Notes: generated by a model from the letters alone, not told the origin. Counted from the stretch's first letter, positions 6,093-11,156 are shown. The stretch is 11,156 nt of DNA from Patescibacteria group bacterium (GCA_015491145.1 WFWM01000046.1:1-11156), one strand, 5' to 3'. Numbers and translations: made by a program.

Positions 6093-6341
6093 GCACGACA
6101 AAGGCAAATGGTGTAGCCCACGCTTCCCACCCCATCTCCTTGCGCGCCCGGAAGGCTCGGTCACCAGTTTTCAGCCTTGCTTCACACTTCGCGCTCGCTG
6201 CAACAGAACTCGCATAAGAACTCGCAACCACGGCCTCGCACCAGCCTTAAGCCTTTGGTTTGGGGACTCGCTGGTGCTCAGTTCGAGTCGTTCGCGCAAC
6301 GTAAAGCCAAATCGGCAAGCGCGCCGGCTCCATTGTGCTTG
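6093..6341. other. Gene-free stretch between the SagB promoter and tRNA-Arg
   Basis: No coding region is supported. The open frames here have tRNA-antisense or low-information sequence. It holds a partial copy of the tRNA-Arg 3' end (listed separately) and an 8-bp inverted repeat GCACCAGC (6238-6245) / GCTGGTGC (6270-6277), without a U-tract. Confidence 0.4.
6139..6160 (-). repeat. Partial duplicate of the tRNA-Arg 3' end, possible attachment-site scar
   Basis: CTTGCGCGCCCGG at 6139-6151 is identical to the bases spanning the tRNA-Arg 3' end at 6338-6350. Similarity continues for a few bases (AAGGCTCG against GAGGACTCG). The two copies are in direct orientation about 200 bases apart. Integrases that use tRNA genes leave such duplicates, so this could be an old att scar or the relic of a second tRNA. 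GC-rich simple sequence could also produce it by chance. Confidence 0.4.
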
Positions 6342-6414
6342 CGCGCCCGGGAGGACTCGAACCCCCAACCTTCTGGTCCGAAGCCAGACGCTCTCTCCAT
6401 TGAGCTACGGGCGC
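6342..6414 (-). tRNA. tRNA-Arg(UCG)
   Basis: 73-nt cloverleaf with acceptor stem GCGCCCG/CGGGCGC, D-arm GCTCAATGGAGAGAGC, and anticodon stem TCTGG/CCAGA with loop CTTCGGA (anticodon TCG). The variable loop is 5 nt, the T-arm is GGGGG-TTCGAGT-CCTCC, and the discriminator is G73. The following bases CAA show that CCA is not encoded. Its 3' end faces the SagB block and its 5' end is 23 bases from the divergent helical-protein gene. Confidence 0.96.
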
Positions 6415-6418
6415 GGCC

Positions 6419-6432
6419 CTATGCTAGCATAG
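6419..6432. promoter_or_regulatory. 14-bp palindrome between divergent tRNA-Arg and the next gene, likely shared -10 region
   Basis: CTATGCTAGCATAG is perfectly palindromic and contains TATGCT on both strands. It sits 5 bases from the tRNA-Arg 5' end and 5 bases before the ATG at 6438, the right distance for a -10 element in each direction. It may be a back-to-back promoter core or a repressor site. Confidence 0.45.
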
Positions 6433-6437
6433 GAGCA

Positions 6438-6956
6438 ATGGAGACGCCAAAGGTACCTCCCCTCCTCGCTTCGTTGGGGGAGAATGTGCAGGAGACTCGC
6501 GCGCATATTGAACATCTCTTCCGTGTACTCCAAGAGGTGCAACAGTACCGGCGCGACCTCGAACGGCTCCCCTTCGCCGATGCGTCTATCCGCGAGGAAT
6601 GGCAACGGGTGCGGGAGTACGAGGACGAGGTGGTGCGATCCATCAAGCGGATTTTCGATATCCTCCGATCTTTTGACTGGCAAGCGTTCGAGTCCCACTT
6701 CCGGCAACTCCACGCTTCCCTCTCCCTCTACTTCACCGTAACCCAGCTGCTCCTGAAAAAGGTTGACGCCCACCTCGCCTCTCTCTCCCCCCGTCACCCG
6801 ACCCATCATGCGTACCGGCAGGCGCGTGAAAGGCTCGCTGAAACGAAGGCGAAGCTAGAAGAGGACCTCCAGCATCTCACCGCCTACTACGAAGCCATCA
6901 GGAAGCAAGCCTCCAAACCCCTCCTCCCCCCGAGCGACTCGCCGGGGCACGAGTGA
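6438..6956 (+). CDS. Helical coiled-coil protein of unknown function
   Basis: 172 residues from ATG 6438, with AGGAG two bases upstream (6431-6435), an unusually short spacing. The frame is open further upstream only because it runs through the tRNA-Arg antisense. The protein is almost entirely alpha-helical: three long charged segments (residues about 12-45, 50-80 and 125-158, for example RQARERLAETKAKLEEDLQH) and a Pro/Ser-rich C-terminal tail. It has no signal peptide, membrane segment or catalytic motif. It is not recognised. It lies 42 bases before cca on the same strand and shares its composition, so the two may be co-transcribed, although a separate -10 element precedes cca. Confidence 0.75.
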   Translation: METPKVPPLLASLGENVQETRAHIEHLFRVLQEVQQYRRDLERLPFADASIREEWQRVREYEDEVVRSIKRIFDILRSFDWQAFESHFRQLHASLSLYFTVTQLLLKKVDAHLASLSPRHPTHHAYRQARERLAETKAKLEEDLQHLTAYYEAIRKQASKPLLPPSDSPGHE

Positions 6957-6985
6957 GCGCGAGAGCGAGAAGGAGGAGTGTGCGT

Positions 6986-6991
6986 TATAGT
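6986..6991 (+). promoter_or_regulatory. Candidate -10 element placing cca on a leaderless transcript
   Basis: TATAGT ends 7 bases before the ATG at 6999, so transcription would start at or next to the start codon. No convincing -35 element is seen. Confidence 0.35.
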
Positions 6992-6998
6992 ACTGCCA

Positions 6999-8504
6999 AT
7001 GCAGGCAACTATCCCGTCTCACCGTATTCCACCAGAGGTGAAAAAGGTGGCGAGCACCCTCGAAGCGGCAGGGCACGAGGCATATCTCGTCGGTGGCTGC
7101 GTCCGGGATCTCCTGCTCGGGAAGGAGCCGAAAGACTGGGATATCACCACCGATGCGACGCCAGATCGCATTCAAGCGCTCTTCCCCCACTCCTTCTCCA
7201 ACAATCCATTTGGCACAGTCGGCGTAGTGACGGAAAGCGGGAACCCTACGACAGAGGTGGTGGAGGTGACGCCGTATAGGACAGAAGGGCCGTATCATGA
7301 CTTCAGGCGTCCTTTAGAGGTGTCCTTTAGCGCCACGCTCGAGGAGGACCTCGCGCGGCGTGATTTCACCATCAACGCGCTCGCCTACTCAATTTCACGT
7401 GAAACCCTTGTAGACCCGTTCGACGGGCGGGGGGACCTCGAACGACGGGTGATTCGCGCGGTAGGAGATCCCCAACAACGCTTCAAGGAGGATGCGCTCC
7501 GAATGCTCCGTGCGGTTCGGCTCGCCGCAGAGCTCGATTTTGCGGTGGAAGGGGAAACGCTTGCTGCAATTGCGCAGTGCGCGCCGTTGCTTACCCACAT
7601 TGCTTTCGAGCGCATTCGGGACGAGTTCTTCCGTATGGTAGCGTCCCCCAACCCCGCCATCGCGCTCTCGCTCCTTCGGCAAACCGGCTTGATGCACTTC
7701 GTTGTCCCTGAGCTGGAAGCAACCTACGATGTGGGACAGAACCGAACCCACATCTACGACGTGTTCGAACACCTCGTCCGCTCCACGCAGCATGCCGCTG
7801 ACCGGAACTTCCCCCTCACGGTTCGTCTCGCAGCCCTGTTCCACGACATCGGCAAGCCTGCGACAAAGGCGTATGATCCAAAACTCGGTGACTACACATT
7901 CTATAACCACGAAGTCGTCGGGGCTGCCATCACGAAGCGCGCCCTCGATCGGCTCAAGACCCCAAGGGAGCTTCGCGATGCGGTCGTCACCCTCGTGCGG
8001 TGGCATATGTTCTTCTCTGATCCGGAGAAAATCACACTCTCTGCGGTGCGTCGCATCATCCAGCGGGTGGGAAAGGAGCGTATCTGGGACCTCCTCCACT
8101 TGCGGATGTGTGACCGTATCGGGAGCGGAAAGCCGAAGGAGCAGCCGTTTCGGCTCCGAAAGTACATTGCAATGGTGGAGCAGGCGCTCCGAGACCCGAT
8201 TTCAGTGACGATGCTCGCTATCAATGGTCACGATCTGATGGAACGGTTTCACGTGAAACCGGGCCCTGTCATTGGCTGGGTACTCCACGCACTCCTCGAG
8301 GAGGTGCTTGAGGATCCTTCAAGGAACACCCGAGACTATCTCTTCGCCCGGGCACAAGCGCTCCTTTCCCTCCCAGAGGCAACGCTCCGATCCCTTGGAG
8401 AGAAGGGGAAACAAAAAAAGGAAGCGGCAGAAGAGGCGGCGGTGCAGGCAATCCTCGAGAAGTACGGTGTTGCTGAGCAGCGAAAGACGGGCAAGAGGAA
8501 GTAG
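6999..8504 (+). CDS. cca: CCA tRNA nucleotidyltransferase with HD domain
   Basis: 501 residues from ATG 6999. It adds or repairs the 3' CCA of tRNAs using CTP and ATP, which matters here because none of the three tRNAs in the window encodes CCA. Class II motifs are all present: YLVGGCVRDLLLG, then KDWDITTDATP with the catalytic DxD at 46-48, RRDFTINALAY, DPFDGRGDLERRVIRAVGDP and EDALRMLRAVR, the nucleotide-selecting EDxxR segment. An HD phosphohydrolase domain follows (ALFHDIGKP, His282-Asp283, and a later YNHEVVGA). This gives the roughly 500-residue cca-HD architecture. The C-terminus is a Lys/Glu-rich tail. A GTG at 6978 would add seven residues right behind AGGAGG, but that spacing is only one base, so the ATG is preferred. 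Two parS cores lie inside the coding region, encoding SRET and FHVK. Confidence 0.96.
   Translation: MQATIPSHRIPPEVKKVASTLEAAGHEAYLVGGCVRDLLLGKEPKDWDITTDATPDRIQALFPHSFSNNPFGTVGVVTESGNPTTEVVEVTPYRTEGPYHDFRRPLEVSFSATLEEDLARRDFTINALAYSISRETLVDPFDGRGDLERRVIRAVGDPQQRFKEDALRMLRAVRLAAELDFAVEGETLAAIAQCAPLLTHIAFERIRDEFFRMVASPNPAIALSLLRQTGLMHFVVPELEATYDVGQNRTHIYDVFEHLVRSTQHAADRNFPLTVRLAALFHDIGKPATKAYDPKLGDYTFYNHEVVGAAITKRALDRLKTPRELRDAVVTLVRWHMFFSDPEKITLSAVRRIIQRVGKERIWDLLHLRMCDRIGSGKPKEQPFRLRKYIAMVEQALRDPISVTMLAINGHDLMERFHVKPGPVIGWVLHALLEEVLEDPSRNTRDYLFARAQALLSLPEATLRSLGEKGKQKKEAAEEAAVQAILEKYGVAEQRKTGKRK
7393..7404. promoter_or_regulatory. parS: parS-like ParB binding site 1 (inside cca)
   Basis: TTTCACGTGAAA, the invariant 12-bp core of the Bacillus-type parS TGTTTCACGTGAAACA. 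The flanks (AA before, CCC after) match less well, making this one of the weaker copies. Confidence 0.7.
8244..8261. promoter_or_regulatory. parS: parS site 2 (inside cca)
   Basis: The 18-bp perfect palindrome CGGTTTCACGTGAAACCG contains the full GTTTCACGTGAAAC parS core. It matches consensus at 14 of 16 positions. It is embedded in the reading frame of cca (FHVKP). Confidence 0.85.
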
Positions 8505-8510
8505 AGTGCA

Positions 8511-8526
8511 GGTTTCACGTGAAACC
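8511..8526. promoter_or_regulatory. parS: parS site 3 (just after cca)
   Basis: GGTTTCACGTGAAACC, a perfect 16-bp palindrome differing from the Bacillus parS consensus only at the two outermost positions. It begins seven bases after the cca stop codon, in non-coding sequence. Confidence 0.87.
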
Positions 8527-8631
8527 GCCGGCGGCGATCGAACCGGTTGCCCTCCAGCGTGACAAAGAAGGAGAAAGGAACCACATTCTCCCATCAAAAC
8601 TCACATAGCGCAGGCACGCAAAGCTACCGTA

Positions 8632-8645
8632 GTTTCACGTGAAAT
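8632..8645. promoter_or_regulatory. parS: parS site 4 (cca-xth gap)
   Basis: GTTTCACGTGAAAT carries the 12-bp core at 8633-8644, with the left flank matching consensus and the right flank ending in T instead of C. It is non-coding and 120 bases from site 3. Confidence 0.8.
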
Positions 8646-8658
8646 TTTCCTCCACGAT

Positions 8659-8672
8659 GTTTCTTAAGAAAC
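8659..8672. promoter_or_regulatory. Variant parS-like palindrome with TTAA centre
   Basis: GTTTCTTAAGAAAC is a perfect 14-bp palindrome with the same GTTTC/GAAAC arms as the neighbouring parS sites but TTAA in place of the central ACGT. ParB-family relatives such as Noc use sites that differ from parS mainly in the central bases, so this may be bound by a ParB paralogue. It could also be a decayed parS site. Confidence 0.5.
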
Positions 8673-8691
8673 TATCCTGCACGCACGAAAA

Positions 8692-8793
8692 AGCGCCCGG
8701 CGCGTGATGGGGCGGGGTCTCGAGAGGGAAGGCGGCTAGTGCTGCTATCTTCTCTCCCCAGATCCCGCTCCATCGTTGGTGGAACCGGGCGCT
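8692..8793. ncRNA. Long imperfect hairpin, candidate structured RNA or cruciform
   Basis: The outer stem is AGCGCCCGG (8692-8700) with CCGGGCGCT (8785-8793). Inside it, 8709-8736 pairs with 8741-8771: GGGGCGGG with CCCGCTCC, GTCT with AGAT, GAGGGAAG with CTTCTCTC (allowing G-U), and GCGGC with GCTGC around a TAGT loop, with a TAT bulge and two mismatches. This is far longer than a terminator and no U-tract follows. It does not carry the conserved SRP RNA apical motif. It lies between parS site 4 and the repeated 10-mers, in non-coding DNA. Strand and expression are unknown. Confidence 0.45.
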
Positions 8794-8871
8794 CCTGCGA
8801 GCTGGTACTTGCTCGCGAAAGACCAAAAAGAGCTTCTGAAAATGGTGGCGACACACCGTCCTCCTATAATC

Positions 8872-8955
8872 TGTCCTTTACGGTAGCGCTTCGCTGGAGC
8901 GTTGTAAAGGACAACCCTGTGGATAAGTGTCCTTTACAGGAAATATGTCCTTTAC
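8872..8955. repeat. Four copies of TGTCCTTTAC (three direct, one inverted)
   Basis: Exact 10-bp copies lie at 8872-8881, 8928-8937 and 8946-8955, with an inverted copy (GTAAAGGACA) at 8904-8913. The inverted copy can pair with any of the direct ones, giving mutually exclusive hairpins; with the second it forms an 11-bp stem (8903-8938) whose loop contains a perfect DnaA box. A perfect TATAAT at 8865-8870 lies just before the first copy on the plus strand, without a good -35. The last copy overlaps the xth stop codon. The arrangement resembles iterons or operator sites. Confidence 0.75.
8919..8927 (-). promoter_or_regulatory. Perfect DnaA box within the 10-mer repeat cluster
   Basis: TGTGGATAA on the plus strand is TTATCCACA on the minus strand, an exact DnaA box. 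It sits between the inverted and second direct copies of TGTCCTTTAC and within about 300-400 bases of two parS sites. Confidence 0.6.
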
Positions 8956-9743
8956 TCCTCCCGCACCACCGCGGTAACCGGGCAATGGTCTGACCCGAGC
9001 ACATCCTGCTCCACTGTAGCAGCCGCCAGCAACGGCCGTTCCTTCTCAGAAAGAACGATGTAGTCGATGCGCCAACCTACATTCCGTTCGCGCGCCCGGG
9101 TAACGAGGTCCCACCACGAGTAGGCGCCAGCACGGGTAGGGTGGAGGAAGCGGAAGGTGTCGAGGAAGCCGGCAGAAAGGAGTGAGGAGAACCATTCCCG
9201 CTCCTTCGGATGGAAACCGATGCTACCCTCATTTTCTTTTGGTCGCGCGAGGTCTATCGGCTGGTGGGCAACATTGAAATCACCCATTACGGCAACCGCA
9301 AACCCTTGCGTCGCAAGCGCGGCAACCGCATCCCGCACGCGGGCGTAGAAATCGAGCTTGTAGGCGAAGCGTTCCGGCGCGCCGCCGCCGTTTGGGAAGT
9401 AGATGGAAAATACCCACCACCTCCCGAAGCGGGCACCGAGGATCCTGCCTTCTTCATCGGCAAACCCAAGATCGAAGCGTACCTCATCTGGCTCCCGCTT
9501 CGTGTAGAGCGCCACGCCACTGTAGCCCTTGCGGTTGCGGGCCGGGTGGAAGAACGCGTACCACCCTTCCGGTGATCGTGCTTCAGGGGGGAGCTGCTCC
9601 GGGGTTGCCTTAATCTCCTGCAGCGCTACCACATCGGCATCAGCAAAGCGTGAGAGGAACGGCTGCCACGCGCCCTTGCGCACGACAGCCCGGAGCCCGT
9701 TGACATTCCATGAGACGAGGTGCCTCGGTTGCTTCCCTTCCAT
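8952..9743 (-). CDS. xth: Exodeoxyribonuclease III / AP endonuclease
   Basis: 263 residues, normal length for the ExoIII/APE1 family. It cleaves DNA 5' of abasic sites in base excision repair and has 3'-5' exonuclease and phosphatase activity, acting on chromosomal DNA in the cytosol. Family motifs occur in order: SWNVNGLRAV (Asn15), LQEIKA (metal ligand Glu43), YSGVALYTK, IYFPNGG (Tyr115), MGDFNVAH (Asp155, Asn157), GWRIDYIVLS (Asp228) and LGSDHCPV (Asp252, His253). All active-site residues are present. The ATG at 9743 gives the standard N-terminus. It has no SD; a TAGAAT -10 element lies 6 bases upstream, so the transcript is probably leaderless. Its TAA stop lies inside the last copy of the TGTCCTTTAC repeat. 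Confidence 0.96.
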   Translation of the reverse strand: MEGKQPRHLVSWNVNGLRAVVRKGAWQPFLSRFADADVVALQEIKATPEQLPPEARSPEGWYAFFHPARNRKGYSGVALYTKREPDEVRFDLGFADEEGRILGARFGRWWVFSIYFPNGGGAPERFAYKLDFYARVRDAVAALATQGFAVAVMGDFNVAHQPIDLARPKENEGSIGFHPKEREWFSSLLSAGFLDTFRFLHPTRAGAYSWWDLVTRARERNVGWRIDYIVLSEKERPLLAAATVEQDVLGSDHCPVTAVVREE

Positions 9744-9749
9744 AGCGTC

Positions 9750-9755
9750 ATTCTA
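9750..9755 (-). promoter_or_regulatory. Candidate -10 element of xth
   Basis: TAGAAT on the minus strand ends six bases before the xth ATG, so RNA synthesis would begin essentially at the start codon. No clear -35 is seen. Confidence 0.4.
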
Positions 9756-9829
9756 CCGCATCCCCGCTACTAGTTGCGGCGTGGAGGAAGATTTGGTAGG
9801 CCTTCACGAGAACAACAAGGAGAGAGAGA

Positions 9830-10195
9830 ATGGAAGATTATTTTGAAAACCTCATCCATACGACCAAAGGGGGGTGCGCACTCGCGCGAGCGCGCGTCCA
9901 CGCCACCACCCGCCTGATTGGCGGGTGGTGGCTGATTAAATATAGATACGTCTGTGCGCACTTAGTGCGCGCAGATAATACAATAATCAGAGTAAACTTT
10001 TGGAGCGGGGCGACCTACTCCGGGTCGCCCCTGATTCCCTGCCCCAAGCGGATGCGGAGGAAAATTCTCCGCTTCCGCGAAGGTGTCCCCCCGCTGAGGG
10101 GGGACATCTTAATTTTCGAGATAAGGTATGCTCACAGATCAGGAGCCTTGGTCTACAAAAGTAGACCAAGGCTCCTCACTTGGCGCCGCCGCTAG
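9830..10195 (+). CDS. Doubtful 121-codon open frame running through the hairpin array
   Basis: The ATG at 9830 follows AAGGAG (9817-9822) at ideal 7-base spacing, one of the best ribosome binding sites in the window. The first codons (MEDYFENLIHTTKGG) look natural. The rest of the frame passes through at least six perfect or near-perfect stem-loops and stops in the loop of the terminal hairpin. The translated remainder is Arg-rich and shows no family motif. Either a short real peptide precedes or runs into the structured region, or translation start signals mark a leader peptide for the RNA, or the frame is open by chance in GC-rich sequence. It is not recognised. Confidence 0.3.
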   Translation: MEDYFENLIHTTKGGCALARARVHATTRLIGGWWLIKYRYVCAHLVRADNTIIRVNFWSGATYSGSPLIPCPKRMRRKILRFREGVPPLRGDILIFEIRYAHRSGALVYKSRPRLLTWRRR

Positions 10196-10208
10196 GCGGC
10201 GCTTTTTT
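9874..10208 (+). ncRNA. Array of about eight stem-loops ending in a terminator, candidate structured RNA
   Basis: Stems in order: GTGCGC/GCGCGC (9874-9896); a 13-bp perfect stem with TGATT loop (9902-9932); 11 bp with a TTA loop (9951-9975), enclosed by a further 7-bp stem CTGATTA/TAATCAG (9932-9938 with 9984-9990). Next come 9 bp (10007-10031); 11-12 bp with one mismatch and AAAAT loop (10048-10078); 12-13 bp with GCTGA loop (10080-10110); a 16-bp perfect stem with AAAA loop (10141-10176); and the terminator stem at 10183-10202 with T6. The stems differ in sequence and are joined by AT-richer linkers. Only the last has a U-tract, so the others are not terminators. The nested stem argues for a folded RNA on the plus strand. 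It matches no RNA family I recognise. No clear promoter is seen upstream. Confidence 0.5.
10183..10208 (+). terminator. Rho-independent terminator (plus strand)
   Basis: GCGCCGCC-GCTA-GGCGGCGC followed immediately by TTTTTT (10203-10208). The U-tract is on the plus strand, so it ends a transcript coming from the hairpin-array side, not the recombinase mRNA. The tract overlaps the recombinase stop codon. Confidence 0.85.
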
Positions 10209-11139
10209 ACGCGTTACGCGGGGACTGCCGATACCTCCGGTGTCGAGAGTGGAAACGGCGATGCACTTCCCGGAGGTGTCGGTCGGTAATGTGGGTGTAA
10301 ATCTGCGTGGTAGCGAGATGCGCGTGCCCCAGCAGCACCTGCACCGCTCGGATATCTGCCCCGTTGCGGAGGAGATCGGTGGCAAACGAATGTCGAAGCG
10401 TATGTGGCGTGACTCGCTGCGGAATCCCCGCTGCCGCGGCGTAGTGCTTCACAATCCGCTCTACGGATCGGGGGGTAAGACGCGTCTCCCGCCCGCCACG
10501 CGCCCTCGGGCCATGCTGCACGAAGAGCGCTTCGTGCGTATCCGTCCGCGCCGAAAGGTATGCCCTGAGCGCCTCCTTCGCCGCTGGTGTGAGGAATACG
10601 AGGCGCACCTTATCGCCCTTTCCCCGCACGGAAAACTCATCCCGTTGCAAATCCACATCATCACGATTGAGGTTCGTGAGCTCGCTCACCCGCAGGCCGG
10701 TGGAAAAAAGGAGCTCAAGCAACGCCCGGTCGCGCAACGCCCGAATGCCCTTTCCCCGAGCCGGCGCCTGGAGGAGTCGCTCCAGCTCCTGCGGTGTGAG
10801 TACCTCGATGTCGCGTTCCCCCACCTTCGCCAACTCGATGCGCTCAGGGGCAAGCGTGGCAACCCCTCTCCGCCTCAGGAATTTGAGGAACGCTCTGAGA
10901 GCGATAAGATAGTAGTTCTGGGTGCGCCGTTTGAGCGTCGCGCCACGCTCGCGCGCCGGTTGCCGATTGAGCCAGAGGCGAAAAGTGCGTACCGCCTCAT
11001 CCGTGATATCCTCTACTCGTCGCGCTCCGGAGACTTGGAGGAAGCGGGTGAGGTAGCGGTCGTAGGCGGCAATTGTGCGCAACGCCCTCCCGCGTTCCAC
11101 CTCGAGGTAGGTGAGGAACTCCTGCTTCCACTGCCACAC
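10207..11139 (-). CDS. xerC: XerC/XerD-type tyrosine recombinase
   Basis: 310 residues from GTG 11139, full length for Xer proteins. The family resolves chromosome dimers at dif or mediates integration by cleaving DNA through a tyrosine. The N-terminal SAM-like core-binding domain is at about 1-95 (FLTYLEVERGRALRTIAAYD). The catalytic domain shows STGLRVSEL (Arg150), RGKGDKVRLV (Lys174), PHTLRHSFATDLL (His246, Arg249), LLGHAHLATTQIYTH (His272 and nucleophile Tyr281), so all catalytic residues are present. XerC versus XerD versus an integrase cannot be decided. GGAG lies four bases before the GTG, but the frame stays open to the window edge, so the true start may be further upstream. The TAA stop overlaps the U-tract of the plus-strand terminator. 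The gene is GC-rich like the housekeeping genes. Confidence 0.92.
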   Translation of the reverse strand: MWQWKQEFLTYLEVERGRALRTIAAYDRYLTRFLQVSGARRVEDITDEAVRTFRLWLNRQPARERGATLKRRTQNYYLIALRAFLKFLRRRGVATLAPERIELAKVGERDIEVLTPQELERLLQAPARGKGIRALRDRALLELLFSTGLRVSELTNLNRDDVDLQRDEFSVRGKGDKVRLVFLTPAAKEALRAYLSARTDTHEALFVQHGPRARGGRETRLTPRSVERIVKHYAAAAGIPQRVTPHTLRHSFATDLLRNGADIRAVQVLLGHAHLATTQIYTHITDRHLREVHRRFHSRHRRYRQSPRNA

Positions 11140-11156
11140 CGGGCTCCGGGAAACTG

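Noticed and set aside
6177..6437. N-terminal extension of the helical protein frame upstream of ATG 6438
   Set aside because: The extension translates through tRNA-Arg antisense and low-complexity sequence; AGGAG just before 6438 and the helical start fit the internal ATG.
7395..8099. 234-codon minus-strand frame opposite cca
   Set aside because: The plus strand has all CCA-adding enzyme motifs; this is a codon-bias shadow.
8692..8793. SRP (4.5S) RNA or 6S RNA
   Set aside because: The apical region lacks the conserved GGAA-type SRP domain, and I cannot see a central 6S bubble with confidence; kept only as an unnamed hairpin.
8635..8856. Small open frames in the cca-xth gap
   Set aside because: They overlap parS, palindromes and the long hairpin, have no RBS and give Arg/Ser/Pro-rich translations without family character.
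9091..9112. Third copy of the tRNA-Arg 3'-end 13-mer
   Set aside because: CGCGCGCCCGGG lies in xth coding sequence (TRARER) and matches only the GC-rich core; treated as coincidence.
9965..9999. dif-like site next to the Xer recombinase
   Set aside because: GTGCGC and a nearby TAAAC recall dif arms, but the arms and central spacing do not align to a 28-bp dif, and GTGCGC belongs to a hairpin stem.
9874..10208. CRISPR array
   Set aside because: The hairpins differ in sequence and spacing; there is no repeated unit and no cas gene.

Overview
The window looks like bacterial chromosome, most likely from a Candidate Phyla Radiation (Patescibacteria) or similarly small-genome bacterium. This is an inference from compact GC-rich housekeeping genes, tRNA genes without an encoded CCA, start codons often lacking a good Shine-Dalgarno sequence, and small accessory blocks wedged between tRNA genes. 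No rRNA or ribosomal protein gene is present to settle the taxonomy.

Left part (1-1826): the 3' end of an unrecognised gene is followed by an AT-rich accessory block, read on the minus strand. The block holds a truncated adenine DNA methyltransferase with a mutated catalytic motif, an apparently intact nuclease with an EVE/PUA-like N-terminus and a PD-(D/E)XK C-terminus, and a 50-residue overlapping gene. It abuts the 3' end of tRNA-Pro(UGG) and looks like the decayed remains of a restriction-type system.

Middle (1946-6414): a YraN/UPF0102 gene, a group of DnaA-box-like sites and tRNA-Gly(GCC) come first. A three-gene minus-strand operon follows, with a clear promoter: a 75-residue Cys-free small protein and two divergent SagB-type (nitroreductase-like) dehydrogenases. 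The larger dehydrogenase has an RRE-like N-terminus and a GNAT/DUF2156-like C-terminus. The two enzymes retain complementary halves of the family motifs, which suggests a heterodimer. No YcaO cyclodehydratase is in the window. This is the best candidate for an undescribed peptide-modifying system. tRNA-Gly and tRNA-Arg(UCG) border it, both with their 3' ends facing inward.

Right part (6438-11156): a helical protein of unknown function, a CCA-adding enzyme (needed here because none of the three tRNAs encodes CCA), exodeoxyribonuclease III and a XerC/D-type tyrosine recombinase. Four copies of the parS core TTTCACGTGAAA lie in and just after cca. The roughly 450-bp gap between cca and xth also holds a fifth parS-like palindrome, a long hairpin, four copies of a 10-bp motif and a perfect DnaA box. 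This points to a ParB-binding chromosomal centromere and a position near the replication origin. Between xth and the recombinase lies a run of about eight strong hairpins ending in a plus-strand rho-independent terminator, a candidate structured RNA.
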